From positions 15,804,698 to 15,868,697 of the forward strand of contig OZ037765.1 of NCBI GenBank assembly GCA_964035545.1: DNA of 64,000 nucleotides. Direction: 5' to 3'. This DNA comes from Bugula neritina (taxonomy: Eukaryota; Bryozoa; Gymnolaemata; Cheilostomatida; Bugulidae). The translations under genes were made by a program, and so were the position numbers. Numbering within the stretch: position 1 is the stretch's first letter; each line of letters opens with the position of its first letter. Below, in pieces: positions 1-13,358 of this stretch. The notes under the pieces were generated by a model. The model was given only the letters and a program-made list of their open reading frames with translations. It did no database searches and was not told the origin of the DNA.

Positions 1-254
1 TTTAGTGAGGAAAGTCCACAAACCACTAGAAGCTCATGTCAGAACAGAAATATGATCTACGATCATGTTAAGGAAATTTGTGTATCTCCACAGCCTGATA
101 GCAACTCCAGTTGCCCACTTGGTTATGCCATTAGTGTTGACAGGGGATTATGTGAAGGTGGGCATCATGTTGGTATATGTGTTAGTTATTAGTTATATGC
201 CAGCTACATATAACCTTATGGCAAGATTTATGATTTATGTTATGCCGTCACATG

Positions 255-304
<50 letters not shown>

Positions 305-3300
305 ATCCCTTTTGTGAAAACATTGTAGCCACAGTCCTAATCTTTTACATTTTCAAGCTCTTACATTTTTACATTTGCTTTCAAAACAAATATTTGATGC
401 TACGGATTGATGTTGTAGATATTGATGAGTGTGCTATTGGATGGAATGATTGTGAGGTTGGAGAAACATGTGTGAACTCTGTAGGCTCATACATTTGTCG
501 ACGGCGACTCAGCTGTGGGACTGGTTACACCCTGCAGCAATCTTCGCAGGAATGCATCGGTGTGTCAGTCTTCCCTTTAAATAAGAAATATTATTATAAC
601 ATTTGTTTAAGTAATACATTGTAACTAGGGGTGTATGAATCAGCAAAAATCGGACACATAACTGTTATCTGTCTGCAGATATTGATGAATGCAGACTGAA
701 TACACATAACTGTGGACCAGCTTTTACTTGTCATAACTTAGCCGGCTCGTTTCGGTGTGACTATAAGGTATGCCCATATGAACAACGACTTAATCTCACT
801 ACTGGTGAATGTATTGGTGCTTTCAACTGCAATGTTGGCTTTACTTGGGCAGAATATAGGCGCCGCTGTGAAGGTGAGCGCATGTTATATAGTACAGCCT
901 GTTGACTTTTGCACTTTTACAATGTTGCATAATAATTTGTGATTACTATTTTGTTTATTTTTATTCATTATCTTAAATGATAAAAGTTTGAAATTTAAAA
1001 GTCCCAGACCTTTATAAATTGCTTTTTGACCAAAATAAACAAGTAATGTACCAAATTTTAGCCTTTCAGTTTTTAACTCTAAACAAATAATTATGATTTA
1101 TTTTGTGAAAATTGAAGTTTTTTGGTAAAAAATACAGGTATCAAAGTCAATGGTAAAATTTTTCTTCTGCATAGAAAATGTGGTGCATATAGCACGGCAT
1201 TAGTATCCCATGACATTTATTTTAGTCCCAAACGTCTTTCTTAACTGATCAATAGCCCGAAGTTTACTGTGCAGACTGGCAGTCTTGAATGTCGCAAACC
1301 TTAAAACTATTTCCAAATCAATTATATTTATAGGAAGTAAAATTATAGAATTGTCATTTGTCAGAGTTTTATAATAAATTACAATGAAAGTTGAAACATA
1401 TTTGGAATTTAAGCCGAATTGTCCAATCATAAAATGCAAGATTTTGTATAATATGTGGTGTATATTATGTTGCTTACAACTGTAGACGTGAATGAGTGTT
1501 TACACGAGAACCCATGCCTGCCATCTGAGCGGTGTGAGAACACAGAGGGCTCTTACAGATGTATCGGTACTGACCGCATCACTTGCTACAGTGGCTACAG
1601 AGTATCCAGTAGTGGTACTTCCTGTGTTGGTGAGTATCAGAACATGTTCCATATTTTTTTCTCAGCCGTATAACTACTAGTGGCATCTCATAGTGTTTCC
1701 TGTTAAACAAGCTAGTATCATTTAGACTTTAGCCCCTTGATATTCCTTGAACTTGCATTTGAGTTGTCTACCTTTAGATGTTAATGAGTGCACTGAGCAG
1801 ACACATAATTGCCAAAGTGATGACCATTGCATTAATAAGCAAGGGTCATTCACTTGCAGATGTGAAGCTGGATTTGCATTGAGTGCTGTGGATAACACCT
1901 GTGAAGGTAATATTCAAATAGCATACAGTAGGTAGATTTTAGTGTAATATAGAAATGAGTTAACATTTAATGTGTACAATACATTTATTAAGCCCTGTAT
2001 AAGTGGAGGTATGTAGGTCATCAATATGTTGATACCAATTATTGTATTGTGTTGATACTATTTTATTGTGTTCATACTTATAGCATTGAGATCTACACAT
2101 GGGAAACTGATGAATGTTGTATAATTTTATGTACTGTTTTAGATATTGATGAATGCCAGAGGTCTTACGGCCAGTTTTGTAGTCCTTCAAACTCTGTTTG
2201 TGTGAACACACCTGGTTCGTTCTACTGCCAATGCAATCAGGGCTTTGAGTCTGTTGCTAACAGGAGAGCCTGCCAGGGTTAGTGCCATAGCCTAGATCCT
2301 AGAACTTGGTTCATTAAATTACTTTCTCATTTATAAGGCTAGACTGGTATAAAATTTGTAAATGTAAATCAAGGCAATGTTTTTACAGATTCTTCATAAT
2401 GTTATAACATAAAACATTAACAATTCAATCTTATATATTGATAATTCCTATTACTACAACTTATACACTGACTTCTGGCACATCAAGGCCACTGGAACCC
2501 CATGTCTTCTTACCCAATGCCTGTTTCAATAGCAAAGCCAATGATGCTCAAGTATTTTGTTGGATTAAAAATTAATTATTGCTGACGTTCTTTGTTACCA
2601 ATCTACCTTATAATTAGCTGATAGAACCAATAACGTATGAAAAGACATAATAGTTATTGTTGCTGCCGTCGGAAATCATTAGATGCTTTGCAGTGACATT
2701 TTTCTTTGCATGGATGCCACATGATATCATAATCACTTCAGCGAATGGTAACCAGTTATTAAAAACAAGAATTTTTCTACAACATAGTTTTTACTTACTG
2801 TGCCAATTATAACTAAAGTGAAACTATATTATACTTTACTGTTTCCTAACTACAAAACTATGATTCTGAAGAGGTTGGCTCTGCGCATGGAAAGCAAATA
2901 GCTATACCGTAAATATTTTCAAGCAGTTTTATTATCTATACTTGCTTGTACTGTTATGTAAGTTTGTACTGTGATGCAACTAGCATATGTGTTTGAGTTA
3001 TCCTTTAATTGGTTTACTCAACCAGAACTCAATGTTGACCAACTGTGTTCAACTGATGCCAGTAACCACACACCACGCACACTCCTCCTGCAGCATACAG
3101 CACAAATGTATATAAATATTTTATAGACTGTAGCTACCATTGCATCAGTAAGGTAAATACTCTAATAAATGGTTTGCTTAATACACGAGGCTGAATTTCT
3201 ACCCGGCAACTTCATCAACAATTTTTTGCAAATACAAGTTTAGCCAGCTAGGTAGTTCAAATTGGTTTGTCCACAGATAAGGAATAAAGCTAATTTGTTG

Positions 3301-6300
3301 CTCTTTATAAGTTCAAAAAGAAGCTGGAGCAAAACTCGTATTGCAAAATACCAAAGACTTGAGAATAAAAAGCATTAACTTGTTTATTGCAAGATAAAAT
3401 AAGTATTTCATCTAAGCTGTAGCATATAATAACTAGGTCAAGCAGTTACGGTGCTGAGAGTCTTGTTTCTGGTATAGTAAGTTTTCCAATGCTATATTCT
3501 TCACTAAGGTTTTATAGCCAAAGACAATTTAGTGAGAGTATCTTTAAACCAGAAGGCACTATCTACTGCCAGTGGTTACAAAAAGTGTAACTTTGTATTC
3601 ATGTTACATTTCAAATATATTGTTTCATGATTTAGTCAAGGCCCAAAAATCTCAATAGTTGGTTTTCCTGATGCTTGTAATTTAGTGTTACTATAAGGCC
3701 GCATTATTAATGACACTGCATTACTGTTTTAAATATAAGTAAACAGCAATCAATTATTGCACGAGTCAACAACAACCATAATATAACTTGCAATACCATA
3801 ATATAATTATATTGCTTGAAGCGAATTTTTGTAAGCTGATTAGTTTGAAAATAAAGCATATAAATAATTGAAAGCCTCCATCACTCAAATTAAGAGAAAT
3901 ATTTCTAGTCCTAATTTTATCTATAAAAGTGTGCATTTTTGTCGATTACGTATAATAAATTTATTTAAAACTAAACTTTATTTGCACTAATAATAATTAT
4001 AATGAAAATTAAGCTATCAAATTCTATAAAACCATGAGTAAAATAGAAAATCGGATAAAGATGATGATACAATGACTTTGTTTAAGATAATAGCATTTTG
4101 AGGTTGTGTAATCAAATTTAGAATCCAGTACCATGGCTAATACAGGCTAGAAAAATAAAAACCTGCTAATTGTAGTTTCAAGATGAGATAAGCAAAATAT
4201 AAAAATCTAACAAATTATTTATCTGTCCCAATTTCTATTCTAGATGTTAACGAATGCCTGAGTGGAAAAGTCTGTGAACATAGATGTGTAAATGTATGGG
4301 GTAGTTATCAATGCAGATGCCACCCAGGTTACAGACTAGCTGCGGATAAGCAATCTTGCCAAGGTACAAGTAAAACATATGAATTCTCATATTATCGTTT
4401 ATGAATAGGCAATGAATTTTAGAAAAAGTTCTTTTATACCATGTGCAAATCATATTGTATGTTATGAGGGATGTTTTGCAAGTTATAAATTTACATGTTT
4501 ATTTTACAACTGATAATTGATAAAGTGATATTTAATTTTGGTGATACATATATATTATAAAAAATTATAATTTTTCATTTAAGGCTCAGAAATGGGTGTT
4601 TTGGTCATGAATTCACGCTGGTTATTATCATGCTCGGCTCGTATCTTCTAGAGTTACTGAATATTTTTTTGGCTTGTATTCCTGCAGCTTTTAAATATGC
4701 TTCGGCAAAAACATCAGTTTCTACTATAGCAAAACTGTGGGCCATGGTACTCTGTTCTGCACTTATTATGGGAAAACCCTGGTTACAGCTGCTGTACACA
4801 AATTGAGGATATACATTATTATGTGTTTGTGGTCTTTTGCTAACAGAGGCTGAGTTCAATTATGAATGTTGTTTCTGCTAAGTCCACATTTAGCCTAGGG
4901 CCACACGGTGCGTATTTTCGCATGCGAAAATTGAAATCACAAGTAGCAAAGGTGTCCACTGTAGCGTCAGTGATGCGTGATAAATAAAGCTTTCATTTTT
5001 AAATCGCACTCACTTTCAATAGAACGCAATTTGCTGGAATGTAGCACTAAATTAAAGAAATTGGGCTTGCTGAATAGCTACCAGCCAATTAGGTGACGAT
5101 GACAGAGACGATTCGCACTTGTCGCTCAGCATTTTCAACGCAAGTGCGAACGTTTTTTCAACGCGCACAGTGGACATCTTTGCTACTTGTGATTTCAATT
5201 TTCGCATGCGAAAATACGCACCGTGTGGCCCTAGGCTTACTGTACTTTATAAAAACCTATACACAAGATAGGTCATACTGGCTGTATGACACCAGTGTTT
5301 GCATGTTTATGGTGAAGGAAGATTTGAAGCAACCTAGCTGTGAGATAATACAATAAAAAATATGAAACCTGAAGATTCGTGCTATGCTTTAACAAGAAGA
5401 ACTATTTTAAATAAAATTTATCTTCTAAAAAGAGTTTATGCACATTATTTAATTACAGAGCACGTCAGTTTTGTGGTGGTAAATAATATTCTCTTGTCTA
5501 CAAATAAAAAGTCATATATTATTTGCATTCTTCATAACATCGGTAACATTTTCAAGTTGGCTCCATGCACTTCAATTTCTGGTTTGAGTTTTGACTGCTA
5601 GTGTTATTTTTAAGTTTTTTATTTGCTATTGCAATCCTCTCTTTGTAATTTTTGTCATGTCGGTTCTTCCTTTTTTTTTCTACAGTTTGTATGGTCGAAT
5701 TGATGATTAAGTTAATCAGGTGTATCTTTCCATTTGCTCTCCGTTACTGCTTTGTCTAGCACTGCAGTTTGAATATGATGACTACTTGTCTCATGCCTAT
5801 CTCTCCTTCTATTCTCCACTTTCTCTTTGATTTGTCTGTAACCTCTCTACAGCCCCTTTTTTTAATGATGTTAGTGTGTATGTAGTAAGTATATATAAAA
5901 ATAGTGTCACAAAGTTTGGTGTTTGTGTGACGGTTCAATTAGAAATATCTGCGGTGTCTAAAAATATCGAGATGTCTTTCTTTACCAGAATTAGAGATGG
6001 GATGTCCTGTCGTAATATAATGGTCTTTGTTGAGCTGTGTGGTTTAGTAGAACTTTATTGTTGTACTACTAAATTGATATGTCTAGAAAATACTACCACA
6101 TTCCACACTCTGCATGACTCATGTAGAATAGGCACTATTCATTAACCAATAAAGAGTAACTAAAAATGTAAACAATTATTGCGCAATAATACTTGCATAG
6201 ACTTGTGAGCCATACTAATCATAAGTGTAAGCTAAGCAACAAAAAAGAGTGCTATGTATTATAACAGTTTATAAAGTAGAATTAGTGACAAATAGATTAC

Positions 6301-7987
6301 ACACTTGTGTTCACCCAGTCTCTGTTGCAAATTTGATTTCATGAAATGTCACTGTAGTTCTTATAATTATATATTTTGCACTTTAGACTTTGTCAGGAGT
6401 TGTCCTACTATTACATAGCGTTAAGTTATTGCACATTAGATTCACAATGCTAAAATCACATCACTTTTAGATATTAATGAATGTGAGCTGGCAAGCACTA
6501 ATGGCAGACTGTGTAATGGATTTTGTGATAATGTACCTGGATCTTTCAGATGTTCTTGCCCTGCTGGTTTTAGACTCAGTGAAAACGGCAGAGAATGTTT
6601 GGGTAAGAGTACAAAATTTCAAGTTAACAAGTAAGATGTTGCTCAAGATCTTCTAAGACGTTGATAGTTTTTATTTTGTTTGTTGTTGACTTTGATTGGT
6701 TGTGAGCTTTTTCGAATTTTTTTTACACTCTTCTCTGCAGTTCATTTCAAAACTTCAACTTCATTGTGAAATAACTAACATGTATTAGTGTTTTCATGTG
6801 CTTAACTTGAGTCTTGTATAGTGATGATCTCAATGCAGGTATAAGCTGACTAATAGGTTAATTTTTACTCAAAAATTCAGATATTGATGAATGTGAAAGT
6901 GGATCAGCAAATTGTCAAGGATCTGATCAGATATGTATAAATACAAGAGGCAGTTTCAAATGCCATATAGTACGGTGTCCGAGATATTTTGTGGCTGCTT
7001 CTCACCAGCAATCCAGGTATGCTTTTGTTACCTGTGCTTACAGCCCTTGAACCCTGTGCTTACAGCCCTTGAACAGTTACTCAATGGGAATGATGATGAT
7101 GTTTCCTTCAGTTTTAATATTTCATGTTTTTTTCTTAATATTTTGATTAATTAATTTATATTCTGCAGATATCTAGTTCTTTTACTTAGTTCTGCGGACA
7201 CAATAAACTAGCAAGTGGGAGCCATCAAGGCTAATAAGTTGACCATAATTAACATAATTATTATTAGTTTGTGAATGCTGCAAAATAACTCTGCACTTTT
7301 TTATATTTTAGAATATTTATTAATTGCTATGAAAAAGTTGTACCTTATTATATTTATTCGACTCAAATATGATGAAGGTAGAGATTATGAATGATAATTT
7401 TATACTGTGTAGTACTATAATTCTGTCAATGATAGTGAAAAGTTATAATTGGGCACTAGAAAACTGGCCAAATTCTTCTTGACTGCTATACTGATACACT
7501 ATCACCTACTATGACTACATGATGTGAGCAAGTCAAGTGCTGACGCTTATGAAATTGTTGTAGGAATAGTGTGCGCTGCTCAAGGCAGACATTCGTGTGT
7601 CCTCAGGGCAATGTGGAATGTCTAACAGCTCCTTTGTCCTTATCATACAACTTCCTCACACTCAGTGCCAACAGAATCCGAATACCTACAGAGTTGTTTA
7701 CTATGAGAGGACCAGATACTTTTCCAAGAATTGATTTCGATTTGGATGTGAAGAAAAACTCAAATCTGTCTCCGAGTTCTATAAAAGTAACCGAAGAGCA
7801 TTTCAAACTTTCAGTAGAATCATCTCAACCTAACCTAGCTGTGGTCTCAATAGTTCTCCCTATTGTTGGGAAGCAAGATATTGAATTAGAACTCAATATG
7901 ACCATTTTCAACGAGGAGGGGTTCTTTGGCACAGCCACTGCTTCCATCACTATTTACGCTACAGTTGATGAATGGGAAGACTTTTAG
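1..7987 (+). CDS. FBLN1: Fibulin-1, 3' part (tandem cbEGF domains plus fibulin-type C-terminal domain)
   Basis: Secreted extracellular-matrix glycoprotein of the fibulin family; the 5' end lies outside the window. Exons: 1 (or 6)-157, 419-559, 679-873, 1486-1629, 1778-1906, 2143-2277, 4244-4363, 6471-6602, 6881-7016, 7564-7987 (stop). Frames join at every GT-AG junction. The internal exons up to 6602 are symmetric phase 1-1 and each encodes one EGF-like domain opening with a D-[IV]-[DN]-E-C calcium-binding signature; the exon ending at 7016 ends in phase 2. The domains align one to one, as I recall the family, with fibulin-1 EGF1-EGF9, including the SCGTGY motif in the second. The last exon encodes about 140 residues of fibulin-type module (VCPQGNVEC, then LSYNFLTL and [14 protein letters not shown]), closest to the fibulin-1C ending. 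No alternative D-type ending was seen. The third domain (679-873) is longer and has an extra Cys pair. Hemicentin shares this ending, but domain order favours fibulin-1. Confidence 0.9.
257..301. repeat. (TA)n microsatellite
   Basis: Uninterrupted TA dinucleotide tract in the first intron of the fibulin-1 gene. Confidence 0.95.
4893..5236. mobile_element. PIF/Harbinger-like MITE, copy 1 (344 bp)
   Basis: Long terminal inverted repeats begin GCCTAGGGCCACACGGTGCG and run for over 60 bp. The element is flanked by the 3-bp direct repeat TTA (4890-4892 and 5237-5239), the TWA target-site type of PIF/Harbinger. There is no coding capacity. A second copy of exactly the same length lies at 32239-32582 with only a handful of substitutions. 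This copy sits in the fibulin-1 intron 4364-6470. Confidence 0.85.
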
Positions 7988-8104
7988 GCAAAATGAAACA
8001 CTTGATGAATTCTTTGTATGCATATTTATATTCTAAAATCTATTTATGGTGTATTACAACACTATATATTTGGCATACGATTTTAGCACTGGCTGCATTA
8101 TATT

Positions 8105-8110
8105 AATAAA
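8105..8110 (+). promoter_or_regulatory. Candidate poly(A) signal of fibulin-1
   Basis: AATAAA 118 nt after the stop codon, the first canonical hexamer downstream. Position is plausible; no transcript evidence. Confidence 0.45.
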
Positions 8111-8889
8111 ACATTTTACGAAATACATTTTTGTTTGTCTTATGCATGCGCTGTTACTGCACCAGATAAGAGTGCATTTTTTATATATAACATGTATGAC
8201 GGTAACTTGAAAGTGCATGGAGCTGGAGAAGCACCATAAACTATAACCCAAACACCAGCATATCAGAGACAGCAGTGATATATGTAACAACTGCCTGACA
8301 TTTCTTGCACTTTACTTCTATCTGACAACATTAATTAATTGGAATGCAGCTCCCTGGGTCAAGATTTTGTGGTAGCATTTTATTGTGATGTGTTTAGCCT
8401 GTAGAGTGTTATGTATTGAGATGTGGCATATATGAAACTTTATTGCGTGCAATACTTTATGTGCAATACTTTATCTTATAAACTTGTTTCAATACATATC
8501 TCTTATTCTTATCTTTAAATAAATATTATTGATGTGTGCTGATAATTTTTGTGTATCTAAAAAGTAGTAATATAGCATATACTATGCTGATAGCTGCCTT
8601 ATGCTCAGATTATGCCCTTGTATTAATCACGTATTAATGGAGTTTCATATTCAAATAAAAAAACTGTGCAGCATTGGATGAGCAGAACACAAATCATTTT
8701 AAAATGGCACTATGCCAGTCGGACTAAACCTGCGTTATAATTATAAATTGATCATAAAATATTATATTTGCTAACTGTTTATGTAGGGTTAAAACAAACA
8801 ATTGATATATCATAGATGTAGAATTCATCATATTTAAACGTTCAGCTAATTTTCTTTTGAATTTAAGTTGTTCTAAAAGACACATTAGC

Positions 8890-9713
8890 CCAATAATGAG
8901 ACATTGTGCGAAGGATTTTCATGCGTCTAACATACTGAGCGAGAAGTGCGGTAAGCTCGTGTGTGGTTGATCTAATTGGCTCATTATCATTTAGCGAGCA
9001 CACTTTTTCTTATTTCAATTTACGTTTTAGCTTTTGGCGAACTGAATTAAAACAGTTTCATATAATTTGCATTTCCGCTTTTATAATAATTATCTAAAAT
9101 CACTTTGCCGATGACGTAGTTGAACAAACAGTATAAATAAACGTCTGTGGGCGAGCCGTAAAGTTTTAAGTGTAGGGCCACACGACGTGAGAAATCCCAT
9201 TTAGCCTAAAAATTGGACGCTGCGTGCGGATTTTCAAGCGTCTAACATGCTGAGCGAGAAGTGCAACATGCATGTTTGATCTAATTGCTTTATTACCATG
9301 TAATATTTAGCGAGCACATTTTTTTAATTTTAATTTACGATTTAACTTCTAGCGAGCTGAATTAAATCAGTTTTATATAGTTTGCCGAGGATGCAGTTTA
9401 AAAACAAACGTCTGTAGGCGAGCAGTAAAGTTTAATGCTAACACCATTGGCTAATACATTTTTGCACTCGCCACACACGCACTGTGTGGCAGGACACTAG
9501 CGTGGATTCTCGCACGTCAAGCTCGTGTAAAACGCTTTGTGTGGCCCTACACTAACGCTAACATCATTAGCTAATAAGTTTCCTCCCTCGCAACACACGC
9601 ATTGTGTGTGGCATTGAACTATACTTATAGTTTCAGTTCAGTGGTGTGTGGCATGTCTGGACGGGTTTTCTCGCACGTTACGAACGTGTAAAAACGCGTC
9701 GTGTGGCCCTACG
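8890..9713. mobile_element. Older Harbinger-like MITE copy split by a younger copy
   Basis: 8890-9169 resembles the left half, and 9553-9713 the right half, of the element lying between them (shared segments such as CTGAGCGAGAAGTGC and AACGTCTGTGGGCGAG). The right end GTGTGGCCCTACGC at 9700-9713 is a GGGCCACAC-class inverted terminus. The left terminus is decayed. Confidence 0.6.
9170..9552. mobile_element. Harbinger-like MITE inserted in its own family (383 bp)
   Basis: Terminal inverted repeats GTGTAGGGCCACAC (9170) and GTGTGGCCCTACAC (ending 9552), flanked by TAA on both sides (9167-9169 and 9553-9555). It shares the GGGCCACAC core with the 344-bp MITE family, but the interior differs. 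Confidence 0.75.
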
Positions 9714-10139
9714 CTTACCACAGCTGCTTGTGCGTAGTTGTATAGGCTTATCCCCACTTGTCACCCCCTTTATTTTTTACCTTAAAATAGTGCTTTTTAA
9801 AATTTAAATATAAAAAATAAACTTTAAAATAGTAAAAGACAAATTTATTTTTAGTTCAAAACAATATCCTGAACAGTATTGACTTTCTAGTTGGAAGCTT
9901 AGTGAGGAGGTAATTCGCACTTCCAACGGGATGTTCTACTTCTAGAAACCTGTAGCGCCCAATCCCTGTGATACAAAGAACTCCTCAGTTTTACATCTTC
10001 ATCTTGTTTACTTACTAGCAGTATTTCTACTGCTACAAATTAAATAATAGGATTACCACTAACGCTATTATTCATATAAATATAATATACTATGCTTACA
10101 GTTACTACTACCTGCCAAAGAGTAGTAATTATATTTGTT

Positions 10140-11310
10140 GTTTCATCGGACCAGTGCACTCAGACTCAGTGCTACTGCTAGTGCTACGCCTACGGCTACT
10201 GTTAGTGTTACACTTTGACTTACTATAAGTATAACTATAATCATAATGATAATGAGTATAACTATAAACTAGGAGTAGAAGTATAACTGTTAGTGTTAGT
10301 AATAGTATTACTATTAGTATTACTATTGTTTATTAGTATTAAACTATTTAATTTTACAATTAGTATTACACCATTGGCATTACTATTAGTATAATTATTA
10401 GTATTAGTATGTCTTAGTATTAGACATACTCATAGTCATAGTGATAGTCATAGAGACTAGAGTATCAGTATGAGTATAAATCATAAATGTTATTATTTAA
10501 AAGTATAAATTTATATCAAATTCAGTTCCGATACTTTTAGTTTTAACAACTACAACGACTAGGAAAGGTTTGCCTTGAACTTGGAGTTGGTTATAAAGAA
10601 TGGAAATTTAATCTAAAACTAAAGGCTGTGCCTGTAGCCTCAGCCTGTTGACAATCACTATGTGTGTGGTCAGTGTTGAATGTTGGCGGTTAAACTTACA
10701 GCTAGTGCTACTCACTCATGTAAGTTTCTTAACTTACCTTGAGGTTAAATTACTTAGTCTACATTTTACAGTTACTTACTCAGTTACTGATTTTCACTTT
10801 GAGTTACTAAGTAACTTAGAATTACTGTTAGTGTGTCACTGTAACTCTTATTAAGTCTTACTCTTACTAAAAATGAGACTCTAGCTCTTAGTCTTACTCT
10901 AAGTCTTTCACTAAAACTTACTTTAATTTGTTTATAGACTGACTTTCAGTTTCAGTTTCTTAGTTACTGTTATTGTTGGTTTCTAACAGACACATGCCCA
11001 TGGTCCATTACTTTAAGTTTAACTCATTATGTTTAAGAGGCTAACACTAACAGTAACAGCTCTTGTTTTTACTATCATTATAACTATAAGTATAACTATT
11101 ATTGGTAATACCAATACTTATAGTCATAGTGATGGTAATACTAATACTAATGGTAATACTAATACTAATAGTAATCTAATAGTAATACTAATACTAATGG
11201 TAATACTAAAAATAACAGTAATCTAATAGTAATACTATTAATACTAATGGTAATACTAATACTAATCTAATAGTAATAGTAATACTAATATTAATAGTAT
11301 TACATTTGCT
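10140..11310. repeat. Degenerate period-6 repeat field
   Basis: More than 1 kb built from variants of hexamers such as AGTATT, TAATAC, TAATGG and TTACTA in both polarities. Best preserved at 11090-11300 (runs of AATACTAATACTAATGGT). Not a simple microsatellite: units drift continuously. The same type recurs near 16.9-17.6 kb and 20.3-20.9 kb. Confidence 0.7.
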
Positions 11311-12058
11311 ATCAATTATTTTAATTTATGGTTATTAGTACTTATTAGTAATTTCAGTGTCACCATCTGCTAGCATTTTTATTTTAATTTTCAAATATTG
11401 ATATAAACTATAATTAAATTCATTTAGTTGTACGTTTTAATTTCGCATTTTGTTTTAATAGTTCTAGTTGGTTATATTTGTAGAATTAAAAAACTTAAAT
11501 ATAATTAAAGTTAATTATATTACTGGTATTTTTTTTCTAACTTCATAATGGTAATTTCAAGTGTAACAAGTAATAGGTAATAAATAGTCATTAGCACCTA
11601 AATGAAGTCTAGCAGTAAATTTTTCAAGCTTAACTGTTGCAGTATCAGTATCTTTACTATTCAAAATATTGATAAGAGTATTGCTACTATTGGTAATCTT
11701 GTAGTTATTAAGCCTGAATTATTATAAAAGTAATTTTTGTCACATTATTTTAATTTTTATTGTGCTAGTATTTGTGCTGTTATTCTTTCAGTACCACTGC
11801 ATGGTGATAGGCAACATTTTCTATTAATATTTGCTTATTCCAACAATGAGCAAGATGCATTGCTGGATTTTATTTGATTTTCTAGTTAATATAGAGTAGT
11901 TGCCTGCTAGTCTTTCACATGGTAGTGTCCCTACAACAATTAAGATTGCACTTGCTTTTGTATTTCACATATCCTTTTTAACTCTATTATAGAATCCTAA
12001 ATCTGTATAGTTTATTTATTGTCTTTGTCTTTACCTTACTTGAAGCCCAAATACCACC

Positions 12059-12158
12059 ATATATATATATATGTGTATATATGTGTATATATGTATATAT
12101 ATCTGTATATATATATGTATATATATCTGTATATATATATGTGTGTGTGTGTGTGTGT
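12059..12158. repeat. Mixed TA/TGTA/TG microsatellite
   Basis: Alternating TATA, TGTATA and CTGTATA units ending in a TG run. Confidence 0.9.
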
Positions 12159-13224
12159 ACTATTTTACTTTCTGTTTTTTTTATCGGAAGTAACTGTATC
12201 CAGGTCTCCTTGTGGTAATAATTTTGTAAAATTAAATGTTAAAATCTTATATAATATTGATATCAGTACTCTCTCTAATATTAGTTAATTGTAGCAACAT
12301 TGTCATGTTTCTTTTGTATGGCAGTTGTGCTAGTTTTTCATACTTGTGATATTGTTTATCACATGCTAATATTTTAAATTTTTTTACATTCATTACTTTT
12401 TAGTAAAAAGTAGATTAAAGCCTTTAATTTTATTAAACATAGTATATTTGCCAAGTTTTAGATTTCCTAATGATTATTATAAATTTCAGAAAAACCTAGA
12501 TTTTCACCATAAATTATATAAGGTACAATTAAAACATGTCAAAAAACTCTTTTCACAAGAATATTATCATAATTGTTTAATACTTTCAACTGAGTTTTCA
12601 TGGTGTCTTGTATTGATAAAAAAGTTTATATGCTGCCAATACCTGCATAAAAGTGCCACATTTCTTATGGAAACAATCATTTAGTACAAAGAGCATAGAA
12701 TCATTCTATTTTTAAGTACATGTGATCGAGGAACTCTGAAAGCCAGTAGCCATTTTAAGGTGCTCTATCAAAAAATCTACCCAATGCTAAATGTATTTCG
12801 AAATTCTTTCAACAATTAGAAGTACATATTGTGTGTAATTGCACCCAAGATGACTTTAAATATCCTGGTTAATTTTAAGACATTTTGATGATATTAGGTA
12901 ACTGGCTTAAGTCAGTTTATGTTATTCTTTAAGCTTTACACGCAAGGCTTTTCTAATATTAAAATATGTTGCCAGTCAAAATTACCACTATTGTATTATA
13001 AGAGAGAGAGATCATATAACACTATCTTGGACCTTATTTTTCTTTTTTTTTTATACTTTAAAAACAGGGGTTAGTTGCAACTGTTTCTAAATTTTTTTAT
13101 TATTTTCAGTTTCCTAAATTAGATTAATATATTATTTTTAGGTTTGTTGTCCGTTCATTTTTTATGACTATTGGTTTTTACACATAAAACTCAGGCAAGT
13201 TTATATTTGCCATCTCCAGAAAAC

Positions 13225-13358
13225 CCCTGATGAATTTTTTAAATTGGGTCAAGGGCATATTTATATGTGGCACAGGATGCTCCTCCTAGCCATTGGTGTT
13301 TGGACTCGAACCATTGATTACTGGGCCAGCACTCTAACTACTACATCACTGCTGCTTT
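13225..13358 (-). mobile_element. tRNA-derived SINE, copy 1
   Basis: Read on the minus strand it has a box-A-like segment (GATGTAGTAGTTAGAGTGC), a box B (GGTTCGAGTCC) and then a body GGAGCATCCTGTGCC...CCTTGACCCAATTT, closely matched by the copy at 22005-22136. The exact 3' end is unclear. Confidence 0.65.

Noticed and set aside
65-328. 87-codon open frame at the window start
   Set aside because: Wrong frame relative to the EGF exon ending at 157, and it runs into the TA microsatellite.
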